Assembly: GCF_018207095.1 (NCBI RefSeq)
Contig: NZ_QOCZ01000002.1
Coordinates: 1 to 64,000 of the forward strand
Reading direction: 5' to 3'
DNA length: 64,000 bases
From: Nocardiopsis sp. MG754419
GTDB lineage: Bacteria > Actinomycetota > Actinomycetes > Streptosporangiales > Streptosporangiaceae
Below the pieces are notes generated by a model. That model saw nothing but the letters and a program-made list of their open reading frames with translations. It was not told the origin of the DNA and ran no database searches. This document shows, piece after piece, positions 9,447 to 17,936 of the stretch. The position numbers and the translations under genes are program-made. Each line of letters begins with the position of its first letter. Positions within the stretch are counted from its first letter, which is position 1.

Positions 9447-9475
9447 CCGGGGTTTAGGCCCAGCCCAAACCCCGG
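9447..9475. promoter_or_regulatory. Inverted repeat in the 511-bp gap before the PP2C phosphatase gene
   Basis: CCGGGGTTT (9447-9455) and AAACCCCGG (9467-9475) form a 9-bp inverted repeat with an 11-nt centre. It is followed immediately by the A+T-richer 'ATTATGGGGTAGAAC', which could hold a -10 element. The rest of the gap (9227-9737) shows no convincing gene. The repeat lies about 260 nt upstream of the phosphatase start, so it may be an operator or a terminator. I cannot decide which. Confidence 0.35.
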
Positions 9476-9737
9476 ATTATGGGGTAGAACGACGCCGGAG
9501 ACACGTGCCAGTCCGGCACCCCAAGCGCTACAGTTCGTGCACAGCGGCGGGCCACAGCCATCCGCGGTGCAGCGGTGGCGCCTCTCGGGCTCCCACCACT
9601 CTGTCGGGTGTTCCTCCACACCATCCGGCCCGCCGACGCGACACCCGCCCCGACGCGTCCCCGGCCGCGGCGGTGCGCCGTACGACGACCAGGAGTGACC
9701 CCCGCGGGTGATGCGGGCGCGCCGAGCCAGAGGACCA

Positions 9738-10841
9738 ATGAACTCCACACCGACCGCCAAGGCCACCCGTCTGCTGCGATCCACCACGCAGCGGCTCGTC
9801 GCGGTGCTCCGGCGCAAGGTGCTGTTCCGCTACCGGCTCGTCCTCATCACCCTGGTCGTCCTGGCCGTGGGGATCGGCGTGGGGGCCGTGTGGGGCCCCA
9901 CCGGCTGGTTCCCGCCCAGTTCCACCATCCTCACCGTGCTCGCCGGTGGTCTGCTGCTCAAGCGCAAGAGTCTGGCGTTCCTGCTCGGCGTCGTCGCCGC
10001 GGTCCTGCTGTTCGTGGCGTCCATGCTCGACTTCGGCCAGGTGGGCCCGGGGCTGCTGGTCACCATCGGGGTCACCGGTGTGCTCTCCTACCTGCTGTCC
10101 GGTGTGCGCGAACGCCTCGGCGTGCAGGGGCTCAGCGGCGAGATGATGCTGTTGGACCTGCGCGACCGCCTACGCCACCAGGGCAGAATGCCCGAACTCC
10201 CGCAGGGGTGGGGGCGCACCGCCGTGCTGCGCCAGGCCGGCGGGTCCTCCTTCGGCGGCGACTTCGTGGTGTCCATCCTCCGGGAGAACCGGCTCGACAT
10301 CGCCGTGGTGGACGTGTCCGGCAAGGGGGTGGACGCCGGTACCCGCGCCCTGATGCTGTCGGGTGCCTTCAGCGGACTCATCGGCGCCGTACCCGCGCGC
10401 GACTTCCTCGCCCACTGCAACGACTACCTCATGCGCAACAGCGGCGGCGAGGGGTTCGTGACCGCCGTCCACCTGAGCGTGGACACCGACACCGGCGCCT
10501 TCCAGGTCGCCTCCGCCGGACACCCGCCCGCCCTGCACTTCGACGGCGGCAGCGGAGTGTGGAGCACCACCGACGCCAAGGGCGTGGTCCTCGGCGTCAT
10601 CCCCGAGCTGACCTACACCTTCGTCGAGGGAAAGCTCCGCCCTGGCGACGCCATCATGCTCTGCACCGACGGGCTCATCGAGACCCCGGGCGAGGACCTG
10701 GACGCCGGCATAGACCGTCTGCTCGGCGCCGCCGACACCTTGGTCACCCAGGGGTTCGCCACCGGGGCCGGCGAGATCGTGGACTCCCTCAGCAAGGACA
10801 AGAACGACGACTGCGCCCTCGTCGTGCTCTGGCGCACCTGA
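9738..10841 (+). CDS. Membrane-anchored PP2C/SpoIIE-type serine phosphatase
   Basis: A 367-residue protein. The first ~130 residues hold three to four hydrophobic segments ('LVLITLVVLAVGIGVGAVWG', 'LLGVVAAVLLFVASML', 'LLVTIGVTGVLSYLL'). The rest is a cytoplasmic phosphatase domain of the RsbU/SpoIIE group: 'FGGDFVVSIL', 'IAVVDVSGKGVDAG', 'VTAVHLSVDTDTGAF', 'ASAGHPPALH', 'IMLCTDGLIETPG'. The Asp residues in VDVSGKG and CTDGLIE are the metal ligands of the family. Such proteins dephosphorylate anti-anti-sigma factors and so tune sigma-factor activity; no partner is nearby, so that role is inferred. ATG 9738 has AGAGG upstream; in-frame GTG and ATG codons further upstream (9708-9711) are less likely. 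Confidence 0.85.
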   Translation: MNSTPTAKATRLLRSTTQRLVAVLRRKVLFRYRLVLITLVVLAVGIGVGAVWGPTGWFPPSSTILTVLAGGLLLKRKSLAFLLGVVAAVLLFVASMLDFGQVGPGLLVTIGVTGVLSYLLSGVRERLGVQGLSGEMMLLDLRDRLRHQGRMPELPQGWGRTAVLRQAGGSSFGGDFVVSILRENRLDIAVVDVSGKGVDAGTRALMLSGAFSGLIGAVPARDFLAHCNDYLMRNSGGEGFVTAVHLSVDTDTGAFQVASAGHPPALHFDGGSGVWSTTDAKGVVLGVIPELTYTFVEGKLRPGDAIMLCTDGLIETPGEDLDAGIDRLLGAADTLVTQGFATGAGEIVDSLSKDKNDDCALVVLWRT

Positions 10842-11090
10842 CCGATCTCCGCGCCGACGCGCTCCGGGTGAGCCCAAGGGGCCGCCACCGGCGGTAGGGT
10901 CGACATGTTCCCCGACCCCGGTACGAGGTTCTTCGTACACGTCCCCGGATCGCCGTGTCCGCCCTCTCCGCCCCCGGGCGCCGACGCCGCACGGCCCACC
11001 ACGCCGGCGATGCGGGGCCGGGCCTTCCCGGAATCCACCGGCCCGGCAGACGCGTGCACCGGGCCCCGGCGACGCAAGGGGGTGCTTCGC

Positions 11091-12431
11091 ATGGACGGCG
11101 AGCGCGCTGAAGAACTCATCGATCTGGTCGAGAACAACGACCTGACCGGGATCAGGCTCTGGTTGGCCGAACACAGGCCCCACGAGATCGCGGACGAATT
11201 CGCCCGCATGTCCGGCAGTGAGGCGATCATCCCCTTCCGGCTCCTGGACAAGGACCGGGAACTGGAGGTGTTCGAGGAACTCGACTCCGGCCAGCAACAG
11301 AACATCCTCCTGGGCCTGCGCGGAACCGATTTCCACGACCTCCTCGAGGAGATGGACCCCGACGACCGTGCCCGACTCATCGGTGAGGCGCCCGCCAAGA
11401 TCGCGACCCGCGCCCTGGCCGGACTGAGCCCCGCCGAACGGCGCATGACCGCCGCCCTCCTGGGATACCCGGAGGACTCGGTCGGTCGGTACATGACCCC
11501 CGAGACGGTGATCCTGCACCGGGACCTCACCGTCGGTCGCGCCCTGGAGGTGGTCCGGGCCAAGGGGGCCGACGCGGAGACCATCTACACGTTGCCGGTG
11601 GTCAGCGACGGTCGCCGACTGGTCGGCACCATCACCCTGAGCGATCTGGTGGTCAGCGACGACGACCGGCTCCTCAAGGACCTGGTGGACGTGTTCTCGC
11701 CCCGGGCGCGCGCCAGCGAGCCCGCCGAGGACGCCGCCCGACTCATGCAGGAGGCCAATCTGGTCTCCCTGCCCGTGGTGGACTCCGAGGACCGGTTCGT
11801 CGGTCTGCTCACCTTCGACGACGCCCTCGAGGTCATCGAGGCGGCCGACACCGAGGACATGGCCCGCCAGTCCGGTGCCAGTCCCATCGACGACCACTAC
11901 GTGTCCGTCGGGGTGCTCCGCCTGGTGGGGGCCCGGTCCGTGTGGTTGCTCCTCCTCATCGTCGCGGCCACGCTCACCGTCAACGTCATGCAGGTGTACG
12001 AGGCCACCCTGGAGGAGGTCACGGCGCTGGCGATGTTCGTGCCGATGCTCATCGGCACCGGCGGTAACGTCGGCGCCCAGTCGGCGACGGCGATCGTGCG
12101 CGCCCTGGCCGTCGGCGAGGTGCGGGTGCGCGACCTGCCGTCGGTGATCTGGAAGGAGAGCAGGGTCGGCCTGCTCCTGGGTTTCATGCTCGCCGGGGTC
12201 GCTCTGGTCATCGGTTCCCTGCTCGTGGGCTTCCAGGTCGCCGTGGCGGTCGCGCTGTCGGTCATCGCCATCTGTACCTGGGCGGCGATCATCGGCTCCT
12301 CCATGCCGCTGCTGGCCAGGAAGGTCGGTGTCGACCCGGCGGTCGTCTCCTCCCCGATGGTCGCGACGCTCGTCGACGCCACGGGCCTGCTCATCTACTT
12401 CTCCATCGCCCGTATGGTCCTGGGGATCTGA
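11091..12431 (+). CDS. mgtE: Magnesium transporter MgtE
   Basis: Mg2+-gated Mg2+ channel of the inner membrane. The 446-residue protein has, in order, an MgtE N-terminal superhelical domain (about 1-130, 'FRLLDKDRELEVFEEL'), two CBS domains (about 135-260, 'YMTPETVILHRDLTVGRAL' and 'ANLVSLPVVDSEDRFVGLL') and five membrane helices (about 280-446). The family motif 'PMLIGTGGNVGAQSA' lies in the membrane domain. The frame is open further upstream, but family homology begins at ATG 11091; GTG 11082, in frame, is an alternative. In the 249-bp upstream gap I recognise no Mg-sensing riboswitch. Confidence 0.93.
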   Translation: MDGERAEELIDLVENNDLTGIRLWLAEHRPHEIADEFARMSGSEAIIPFRLLDKDRELEVFEELDSGQQQNILLGLRGTDFHDLLEEMDPDDRARLIGEAPAKIATRALAGLSPAERRMTAALLGYPEDSVGRYMTPETVILHRDLTVGRALEVVRAKGADAETIYTLPVVSDGRRLVGTITLSDLVVSDDDRLLKDLVDVFSPRARASEPAEDAARLMQEANLVSLPVVDSEDRFVGLLTFDDALEVIEAADTEDMARQSGASPIDDHYVSVGVLRLVGARSVWLLLLIVAATLTVNVMQVYEATLEEVTALAMFVPMLIGTGGNVGAQSATAIVRALAVGEVRVRDLPSVIWKESRVGLLLGFMLAGVALVIGSLLVGFQVAVAVALSVIAICTWAAIIGSSMPLLARKVGVDPAVVSSPMVATLVDATGLLIYFSIARMVLGI

Positions 12432-12587
12432 GGGGCTCTCGCCCCCTTCTCTCGTGCGCCGTCGAGCAGGGCGGATGCGGTTCGGGCGATTCGTCTTTCA
12501 GTGGGCGTTTCCTGTGGGGTCCGCGCGGCATGAACCCCCGGTCGACCGGGTATCGCGTCAGAAGGCAACGGACCTAGGGGGGAATCC

Positions 12588-12788
12588 ATGTCCGGTAGCG
12601 GAGAAGCGTTCGACCGGTTGAAGAAGGCCGTCGGCGACAACGCGGACAAGGTCGAAGGGGTCGTCGGCAAGGCCGCCGACGCCGCCAAGAAGGCCACCGG
12701 AGGTGCCCACGACGACAAGATCGACAAGGGGGCCGGAGCCGCCACCGACTACCTGCGCAAGCGCGCTCAGGAGAACAAGAAGTCCTGA
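12588..12788 (+). CDS. Rv0909/MT0933-type small antitoxin-like protein
   Basis: A 66-residue, lysine- and alanine-rich amphipathic helical protein ('FDRLKKAVGDNADKVEGV', 'DKIDKGAGAATDYLRKR'). It fits the small actinobacterial family annotated as MT0933/Rv0909-like antitoxin. Similar helical proteins of this kind are also called CsbD- or stress-like, so the antitoxin label is weak. No toxin gene is adjacent. GGGGGGAA sits before ATG 12588 as ribosome-binding site. It is likely a solo gene between mgtE and the M23-like gene. Confidence 0.65.
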   Translation: MSGSGEAFDRLKKAVGDNADKVEGVVGKAADAAKKATGGAHDDKIDKGAGAATDYLRKRAQENKKS

Positions 12789-12841
12789 CGGCGTGGTCGG
12801 TCGGAGATCGCGGAGCGGATGGAGCGGGTCCACAATGGTGG

Positions 12842-13717
12842 ATGCCCTCATCCGCTCCGCGTCCGTTCGCCCTCCTCCTCGCCCGCGTGCGCATGCCCCT
12901 CATGTGGGTCGCCATGGCGGCCCTCCTCGCCGGCTACCTCGGCCTGTCCTGGTGGGTGGGAGGGGCGCTGCTGGTCCTCGCGCTCGCCGTCCACCTGCGT
13001 CTGGGCACGCCGCGCTGCGCCCCGCGGGTCCTCGCGCCCCCGGTCCGCGGCCGGTGGATGGCCCTGACCAGCCCCGTGGACCACGTGCCCAGCCAGGGCA
13101 CCCACGCCTACGGACAGACACACGCTCTGGGCCTGGTCGCCGAGGACGGGACGCGCCCCGACATCGCCTGGCGGCCCCTGAGCCGCCCGCCCGAGGACTT
13201 CCCCGCCTTCGACGCCCCCGTGTACGCCCCGGCCGACGGGCGCGTCGTGCGGGTCCACGACCGGCGTCGGGACCACCGCAGTCGCAACTCCTGGCCCTGG
13301 CTCCTGGGCTCGGTCCTGGAGAACACCCTGCGCGAGGTCAGGGGCCCCTCGGGTCTGCTCGGCAACCACGTGATCATCGACGTGGGCGGTGCGTACGTGC
13401 TCCTGGGTCACCTGCGCCGGGGATCGATCCTCGTGGCCCCGGGCGACCGGGTCGAGGTCGGTCGGCCGATCGCGCGCTGTGGGAACTCGGGCGCCTGCAC
13501 CGAACCCCAGGTCCGGATGCAGCTCATGGACGTGCCACGGCCTCTGATCGCGGCCGGGCTGCCGTTCGTCTGGGGGAGCGGTTGGAACCGGGCCGACCCA
13601 GAGGCGGTCGGCCTTCCCGAGACCTGGCGTCCGGTGATGGTGATGGGTCCGGAGGAGGTCCCCGCCGGCCGGGGCGGCGCGAGGGAAGATTACCCTGATC
13701 AGGTAAGGCGTACCTGA
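12842..13717 (+). CDS. M23-like (LytM) membrane protein with degenerate zinc site
   Basis: A 291-residue protein. Two hydrophobic segments occupy residues 18-52; an extracytoplasmic M23/LytM-like domain follows at about 75-230. Family landmarks are present: 'APVYAPADGRV' (125-135), 'GNHVIIDVG' (174-182) and 'YVLLGHLRRGSILVAPGD' (185-202, His190). In active relatives the last motif reads roughly 'STEPHxHFQLMD', giving two metal/catalytic histidines. Here it is 'CTEPQVRMQLMD', so both histidines are replaced. The protein is therefore probably a non-enzymatic LytM factor, perhaps a regulator of an amidase, or a binding protein. ATG 12842 gives the shortest sensible N-terminus. The gene ends 42 nt before the [2Fe-2S] gene. 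Confidence 0.75.
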   Translation: MPSSAPRPFALLLARVRMPLMWVAMAALLAGYLGLSWWVGGALLVLALAVHLRLGTPRCAPRVLAPPVRGRWMALTSPVDHVPSQGTHAYGQTHALGLVAEDGTRPDIAWRPLSRPPEDFPAFDAPVYAPADGRVVRVHDRRRDHRSRNSWPWLLGSVLENTLREVRGPSGLLGNHVIIDVGGAYVLLGHLRRGSILVAPGDRVEVGRPIARCGNSGACTEPQVRMQLMDVPRPLIAAGLPFVWGSGWNRADPEAVGLPETWRPVMVMGPEEVPAGRGGAREDYPDQVRRT

Positions 13718-13759
13718 CCACGGGGTGGTGTACCCGACCACAGGGTGAGGTGGTGGACG

Positions 13760-14410
13760 ATGAGCGCGGTCGAGAGCGCCCCCTGCAAGCTCACGGTCTG
13801 CCGCGGGTGTTGCTGCGGCACCAAGAAGAAGGTGCCGGGCGTCGACCACAAGGCGCAGCTGGCGAGGCTGAGCGCCATCGACGATCACGCCGCGCGCCGT
13901 GTCCCGGTCCGGACCAGTAAGTGCCTGGGCATCTGTTTCCAGGCCAACGTCGTCGTGGTCCAACCCTCCGCCGAAGGACGCGCCGCCGGTGGCCGCCCCG
14001 TCTGGCTCGGCGCGATCACCGAGGACAAGCTCCTGGACGCCGTCGACGACTGGATCTTCGAGGGCGGTCCCGGCGTGGCACCGCTGCCGGCCGTCCTGGA
14101 GGAGCACGTCACCTCCAAGGACGCCAAGAAGCCGAAGAAGCGCAAGAAGTCCGAACGTTCCAAGGCCGCGAAGAAGGAACGCAAGAAGGCCGGGAAGAAG
14201 GCGAAGAAGGCCGAGAAGAAGGCCGAGAAGAAGGCCGGAGGGGCCGACGCGGACGGCAGACCCGAGAAGCCGAAGCCCGCGAAGCCGGAGAAGGCGGGCA
14301 CGTCCGAGAAGACGAAGAAGGCCGAGAAGGCGAAGAAGGGCAAGAAGTCCAAGAAGGACGAGAAGTCCAAGAAGGGCAAGAAGTCCGAGAGGCGCGGCGA
14401 GGAGAACTAG
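13760..14410 (+). CDS. (2Fe-2S) ferredoxin-domain protein with long Lys-rich tail
   Basis: A 216-residue protein. Residues 1-115 form a thioredoxin-like [2Fe-2S] ferredoxin domain: cysteines 14, 17, 18 and 19 in 'VCRGCCCGTKKK' and 55 and 59 in 'SKCLGICF' supply candidate cluster ligands. From about residue 120 the protein becomes a low-complexity tail of about 95 residues made almost only of K, E, A, S, R, G and P ('KKPKKRKKSERSKAAKKERK' and similar). The tail resembles nucleic-acid- or polyanion-binding tails of actinobacterial proteins. The domain suggests electron transfer or cluster binding; the partner is unknown. ATG 13760 has 'GAGGTGGTGG' upstream. Confidence 0.75.
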   Translation: MSAVESAPCKLTVCRGCCCGTKKKVPGVDHKAQLARLSAIDDHAARRVPVRTSKCLGICFQANVVVVQPSAEGRAAGGRPVWLGAITEDKLLDAVDDWIFEGGPGVAPLPAVLEEHVTSKDAKKPKKRKKSERSKAAKKERKKAGKKAKKAEKKAEKKAGGADADGRPEKPKPAKPEKAGTSEKTKKAEKAKKGKKSKKDEKSKKGKKSERRGEEN

Positions 14411-14439
14411 GCCGGCCCGGGCGAGGTCCCGGACCGGCC
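14410..14439. terminator. Hairpin between convergent ferredoxin-domain and ABC genes
   Basis: GGCCGGCCCGGG (14410-14421) pairs with CCCGGACCGGCC (14428-14439) with one mismatch around a 6-nt loop. The stem starts at the last base of the ferredoxin-domain stop codon and ends 6 nt before the ABC gene's 3' end, so it can serve both strands. Confidence 0.6.
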
Positions 14440-14444
14440 CGGTG

Positions 14445-16343
14445 TCAGCCGCTCTGCGAGGCGAACTGCGTTCGGTACAGCGCCGTGTACAGCCCGCCCG
14501 CGGTCAGGAGTTCGTCGTGCGAACCGCGCTCCAGGATCCGACCGTCCTCCAGCACCAGGATCTGGTCGGCCTCCCGGACGGTCGCCAACCGGTGGGCGAT
14601 GACCAGCGAGGTGCGGCCCTCCAACGCCACCGCCAAGGCCTCTTGGACCGCGGCCTCGGACTCCGAGTCCAGGTGCGCGGTGGCCTCGTCGAGGATCACC
14701 ACCGACGGTGCCTTCAGAAGCAGTCGCGCGATGGCCAGTCGCTGCTTCTCACCACCCGAGAGCCGGTAACCCCGGTCGCCCACCATGGTCTCCAGGCCCT
14801 GGGGGAGTCGCTCCAGCAGCGACCCCAGACGCGCCATCCGAAGTGCCTCGAACAGTTCGGCGTCGGTCGCCTCGGGGCGTGCGTAGCGCAGGTTGGCGCC
14901 CACGGTGTCGTGGAACAGCTGCGCGTCCTGGGTCACCACGCCCACCGAGGAGCGCAGGGAGTCTCCGGTCGCCTCGCGCAGGTCCAGGCCGCCGACCCGC
15001 ACCCCGCCCTCGGTCGGGTCGTACAGGCGTGACACCAGGTGCGTGAGTGTGGTCTTGCCCGCACCGGAGGGTCCCACCAGAGCGACCATCCGCCCCGGCT
15101 CGGCGCGGAAGGACACCCCGCTCAGCACCTGGGTGTCCTCGCCGTCCTCCGCCTGGGGGGTGAGTTCCAGGGACGCCACCGACGACTCCGAGGCACCCGG
15201 GTAGCGGAACGACACCTGGTCGAACTCCACGCTCAGCGGGCCCTCGGGCAGGGGACGGGCGTTCGGGCTCTCCTCGATCTGCGGCTCCAGGTCCAACACC
15301 TCGAAGACACGGTCGAAGGAGACCAGCGCGGTCATGATCTCCACGTGGACGTTGGACAGGGTGGTGACCGGCCCGTACAGCCGGGCCAGCAGGGTGGTGA
15401 GCGCGACCAGGGTGCCGACCTCGAAGGCACCGTCCACCGCCAGCACACCACCGACGCCGTAGACCATCGCGATGGCCAGCGCCGTGATGGTCGCGAGCAT
15501 CGTGAACAGCAGACCGCCGTACACCGACTGGCGGACCCCCAGGTCACGGACGCGGGCGGCCTTGCCGGAGAACGCGCGGTTCTCCTCGTCCGGCCGGCCG
15601 TACAGCTTCACCAGCATGGCGCCGCCGACGTTGAACCGCTCGGTCATGAGCGAGCTCATCGACGCGTTGTTGTCCATGGCCTCGCGAGAGATGTTCGCGA
15701 GCTTCCGGCCGAGCAGCTTCGCCGGGACGATGAACAGCGGCACCAGCACCAACGCGAGCAGCGTCACCTCCCACGACAGGGCCAGCATGGTGATGAGCAC
15801 GGCCACCACGCTGATGAGGTTGGACACCACCGACTGCAGAACCGAGGTGATGGCCCGCTGCGCGCCGATCACGTCCGTGTTCAGCCGGCTGATGAGCGAG
15901 CCGGTCTGGGTACGGGTGAAGAAGGAGATCGACATCCGCTGCACGTGGCCGAACACCTGGGTGCGCAGGAGGTAGATGACACCCTCACCGATCCGGGAGG
16001 ACAACCACCGCCCGGCCATGGTGATGACACCCTCCAGCACCGCCAGGCCGCCCGCGGCGACGGCCAGCCACACCACCACCGAGGTGTCTCCGGGGATGAT
16101 GCCCTGGTCGATGATGGCCCGCAGCAGCAGGGGGTTGGCCACCACGACACCGGCGCCGATCGAGGTCACCAGCAGGAACAGCAGAATGGACCGCCAGTGC
16201 GGCCGCGCGTAGGACAGGATGCGTCGGATGATCCCCGGGGGCAGCCGTTGGCCCCGGGCGCTCCCGTCGTTGACGAGTGCCCTGTAGGAGGGCCTCCCTG
16301 ACATCATCGGCAGCCTCGTTTCGTACATCGGTTCGCCACGCAT
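14445..16343 (-). CDS. ABC exporter, fused membrane and ATPase domains
   Basis: A 632-residue half-size ABC exporter (MsbA/MDR type) that would act as a dimer. Residues about 45-340 form a six-helix transmembrane domain; about 370-632 is the nucleotide-binding domain. It shows Walker A 'GPSGAGKTT' near residue 425, Q-loop '[10 protein letters not shown]', signature 'LSGGEKQRL', Walker B '[12 protein letters not shown]' and switch His in 'AHRLATV'. The substrate (lipid, peptide or drug) is not readable. The start is uncertain: ATG 16343 is used, with in-frame ATG codons at 16328 and shortly after. It lies 76 nt downstream of the nucleotidyltransferase gene on the same strand, possibly one transcript. 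Confidence 0.92.
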   Translation of the reverse strand: MRGEPMYETRLPMMSGRPSYRALVNDGSARGQRLPPGIIRRILSYARPHWRSILLFLLVTSIGAGVVVANPLLLRAIIDQGIIPGDTSVVVWLAVAAGGLAVLEGVITMAGRWLSSRIGEGVIYLLRTQVFGHVQRMSISFFTRTQTGSLISRLNTDVIGAQRAITSVLQSVVSNLISVVAVLITMLALSWEVTLLALVLVPLFIVPAKLLGRKLANISREAMDNNASMSSLMTERFNVGGAMLVKLYGRPDEENRAFSGKAARVRDLGVRQSVYGGLLFTMLATITALAIAMVYGVGGVLAVDGAFEVGTLVALTTLLARLYGPVTTLSNVHVEIMTALVSFDRVFEVLDLEPQIEESPNARPLPEGPLSVEFDQVSFRYPGASESSVASLELTPQAEDGEDTQVLSGVSFRAEPGRMVALVGPSGAGKTTLTHLVSRLYDPTEGGVRVGGLDLREATGDSLRSSVGVVTQDAQLFHDTVGANLRYARPEATDAELFEALRMARLGSLLERLPQGLETMVGDRGYRLSGGEKQRLAIARLLLKAPSVVILDEATAHLDSESEAAVQEALAVALEGRTSLVIAHRLATVREADQILVLEDGRILERGSHDELLTAGGLYTALYRTQFASQSG

Positions 16344-16419
16344 GGGTCAACACCGATAGGAACGCGCCGCTTCCCAGGTGAGGCGGGCACGGGTGAGGGA
16401 CCCGTGCGAGGGCCGAGGG

Positions 16420-16929
16420 TCAGAGGGAGTGTGCGAGGCGGCCGAGCGCCGCCGTGGTGGAGCGCCCCGGTGTGAAGGGCAGCTCCCACGCCTGGGCACC
16501 GAGCGCCTCCGCGCCGCGGATCTTGGCCTGGGTGAAGCGGTCGCCCGCGGTGAAGGCCAGGGCCGCGGGGGCCAGCGGACGCAGGAGCTCCGCGTAGGCC
16601 GACCAGTCGGCGACCGCCGGGGGGCCGTCGATGATGAAGGAACCCGCCACGCAGGACAGGGCGGCGATGGTCTCGGCCCGCTCCGCGTCGGGGTTCACCG
16701 GCCGTCCAGGGCCCTTCCAGGCGTGTACGCGCCCGTCGGACTCGAGGCCGACCACCAGGGGCAGGCCGCGCTCGGCGATGGATCGCAGGAAGCGGATGTG
16801 TCCCACGTGCAGGACGTCGAAGACGCCGGTGACCACGACCGGACGGTCGAGGACCTCCGGCCGTTCGAACCAACGGACACTGAGCGGCGCCGGCGCCTGG
16901 TGCGCCTCACCGGTATCCGATTCCCGCAT
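16420..16929 (-). CDS. Cytidylyltransferase-like nucleotidyltransferase (RfaE2/TagD type)
   Basis: A 169-residue protein with the HxGH nucleotidyltransferase signature 'TGVFDVLHVGHIRFL' (His41, His44) and the C-terminal 'GRSTTAAL', which matches the 'STT' motif of RfaE2/HldE and glycerol-phosphate cytidylyltransferase enzymes. Such enzymes activate a sugar or polyol phosphate with CTP or ATP; the substrate here is unknown. The frame is open upstream to 17085, but ATG 16929 is chosen because GGAGG precedes it and family homology starts there. The first 20 residues are a low-homology extension. It may be co-transcribed with the ABC exporter downstream. Confidence 0.82.
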   Translation of the reverse strand: MRESDTGEAHQAPAPLSVRWFERPEVLDRPVVVTGVFDVLHVGHIRFLRSIAERGLPLVVGLESDGRVHAWKGPGRPVNPDAERAETIAALSCVAGSFIIDGPPAVADWSAYAELLRPLAPAALAFTAGDRFTQAKIRGAEALGAQAWELPFTPGRSTTAALGRLAHSL

Positions 16930-17170
16930 GTGGTCCCCGTTCCCTCCGTGCGAGTGAGGGGCGCCCGCACTCGATCGTGCCGACGGGTCCGCCCGAAAGG
17001 TCAACGTACCCCGCGGGCAGGGGTATTCCGTCTCGGGGACGCGTGACCGAACAACGTTCAGGTGGAACCGTCCGATTCGTGACACCTCGTTGTGAGCCGC
17101 CCCACCCGAACCGTCGACCGATGTGATGCGTCACACATGCTGTACGGGCGTGGAGAAAGGTGGTCGGAAC

Positions 17171-17437
17171 ATGGGTTGGGTGCTCGTCGTCGAGGAGTCG
17201 GTGGGGTCCGGGCAGAACATCCGCTGGGGTGTGGGCCGGGTCCAAGGGACCTACGAGGAACCGGAGCGGGCCCGGGAGGAGGGACTGCGACTGGCGAGGG
17301 AGTACGAGCCCAGGCATCCGTGGTCGCAGGAGGGGCGACGGATCTACCGGCTGTCGGAGGACGTGCATCTCGTCAACGTCCAGGGGGCCACGTCCTCGTT
17401 CCACTTCCGGGTGAGTGTGGCCGAACGCGTCGAATGA
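17171..17437 (+). CDS. Small conserved-looking hypothetical protein
   Basis: An 88-residue soluble protein ('MGWVLVVEESVGSGQNIRWG', '...YRLSEDVHLVNVQGATSSFH', ending 'VSVAERVE'). GAAAGGTGG precedes ATG 17171. It has mixed charge with alternating hydrophobics, suggestive of a small beta-rich domain. I recognise no family. An upstream in-frame ATG at 17123 exists, but its leader is cysteine-rich and lacks a ribosome-binding site. The neighbour on the left is divergent. Confidence 0.6.
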   Translation: MGWVLVVEESVGSGQNIRWGVGRVQGTYEEPERAREEGLRLAREYEPRHPWSQEGRRIYRLSEDVHLVNVQGATSSFHFRVSVAERVE

Positions 17438-17522
17438 GGGCGCGGGCCGGGGGAGCCGTCGCACGGAGGACGGAGCGCGGGCCGTGGCCGCTCGGTGCGT
17501 ACTCCGTTTTCCGGTGGTGCGA

Positions 17523-17748
17523 GGTCGTCCCCTGGGGGTGCCGGTGAAGTGAGCCGGTGGCTTGAGGTGCACGGTTCGCTTCGAGAGGAGCGGGGGTTCG
17601 GGGGTCGTCCCCTGGGGGTGCCGGTGAAGTGAGCCGGTGGCTTGAGGTGCACGGTTCGCTTCGAGTGGAGCGGGGGTTCGGGGGTCGTCCCCTGGGTGTA
17701 ACGGCGAAGCGAGCCGGTGCCTTCAGGCACACGACTCGCTTCGAGAGG
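17523..17748 (-). repeat. Three tandem 80-bp hairpin repeats abutting tRNA-Gly
   Basis: Three copies start at 17523, 17603 and 17683 with a period of exactly 80 bp. Copies 1 and 2 differ by about one base; copy 3 is diverged and runs into the 3' end of tRNA-Gly. On the tRNA strand each unit holds a hairpin. In copy 3 the outer stem is CGAAGCGAG (17705-17713)/CTCGCTTCG (17735-17743) and the inner stem GTGCC (17717-17721)/GGCAC (17726-17730). Copies 1 and 2 keep the outer stem with substitutions that are mostly tolerated as G-U pairs. They look like serial terminator or trailer hairpins downstream of the tRNA. Confidence 0.8.
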
Positions 17749-17819
17749 AGCGGGCGACGAGAATCGAACTCGCACAACCAGCTTGGAAGGCTGGGGTTCT
17801 ACCATTGAACTACGCCCGC
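17749..17819 (-). tRNA. tRNA-Gly (anticodon TCC)
   Basis: The reverse complement folds as a 71-nt cloverleaf: acceptor GCGGGCG pairs with CGCCCGC, discriminator T. The D-arm has 'AGTTCAATGGTAGAAC', the anticodon loop 'CTTCCAA' gives anticodon TCC, and the T-arm 'GAGTTCGATTCTC' contains the TTCGA signature. CCA is not encoded. Confidence 0.95.
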
Positions 17820-17936
17820 GTGGCGCCAGGGACTTTGAGTTTCCTCTAGACTCGTGGAGCCGACGGAGACAAGAGTACAGTCTCCGGGGCGGTGGTCGCA
17901 CACCCGATGTCGGGTTCGTGTGTCCTCGCCGGGTCA

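Noticed and set aside
9454-9750. Minus- and plus-strand frames in the gap before the PP2C gene
   Set aside because: No family features, biased composition, and they overlap the likely regulatory repeat and the phosphatase start.
10842-11090. Mg-sensing riboswitch (M-box or YkkC-like) before mgtE
   Set aside because: I could not recognise any conserved riboswitch core; only short GC hairpins are present.
17523-17748. Possible CRISPR array
   Set aside because: The three units are contiguous with no unique spacers, have an 80-bp period and no cas genes are near.
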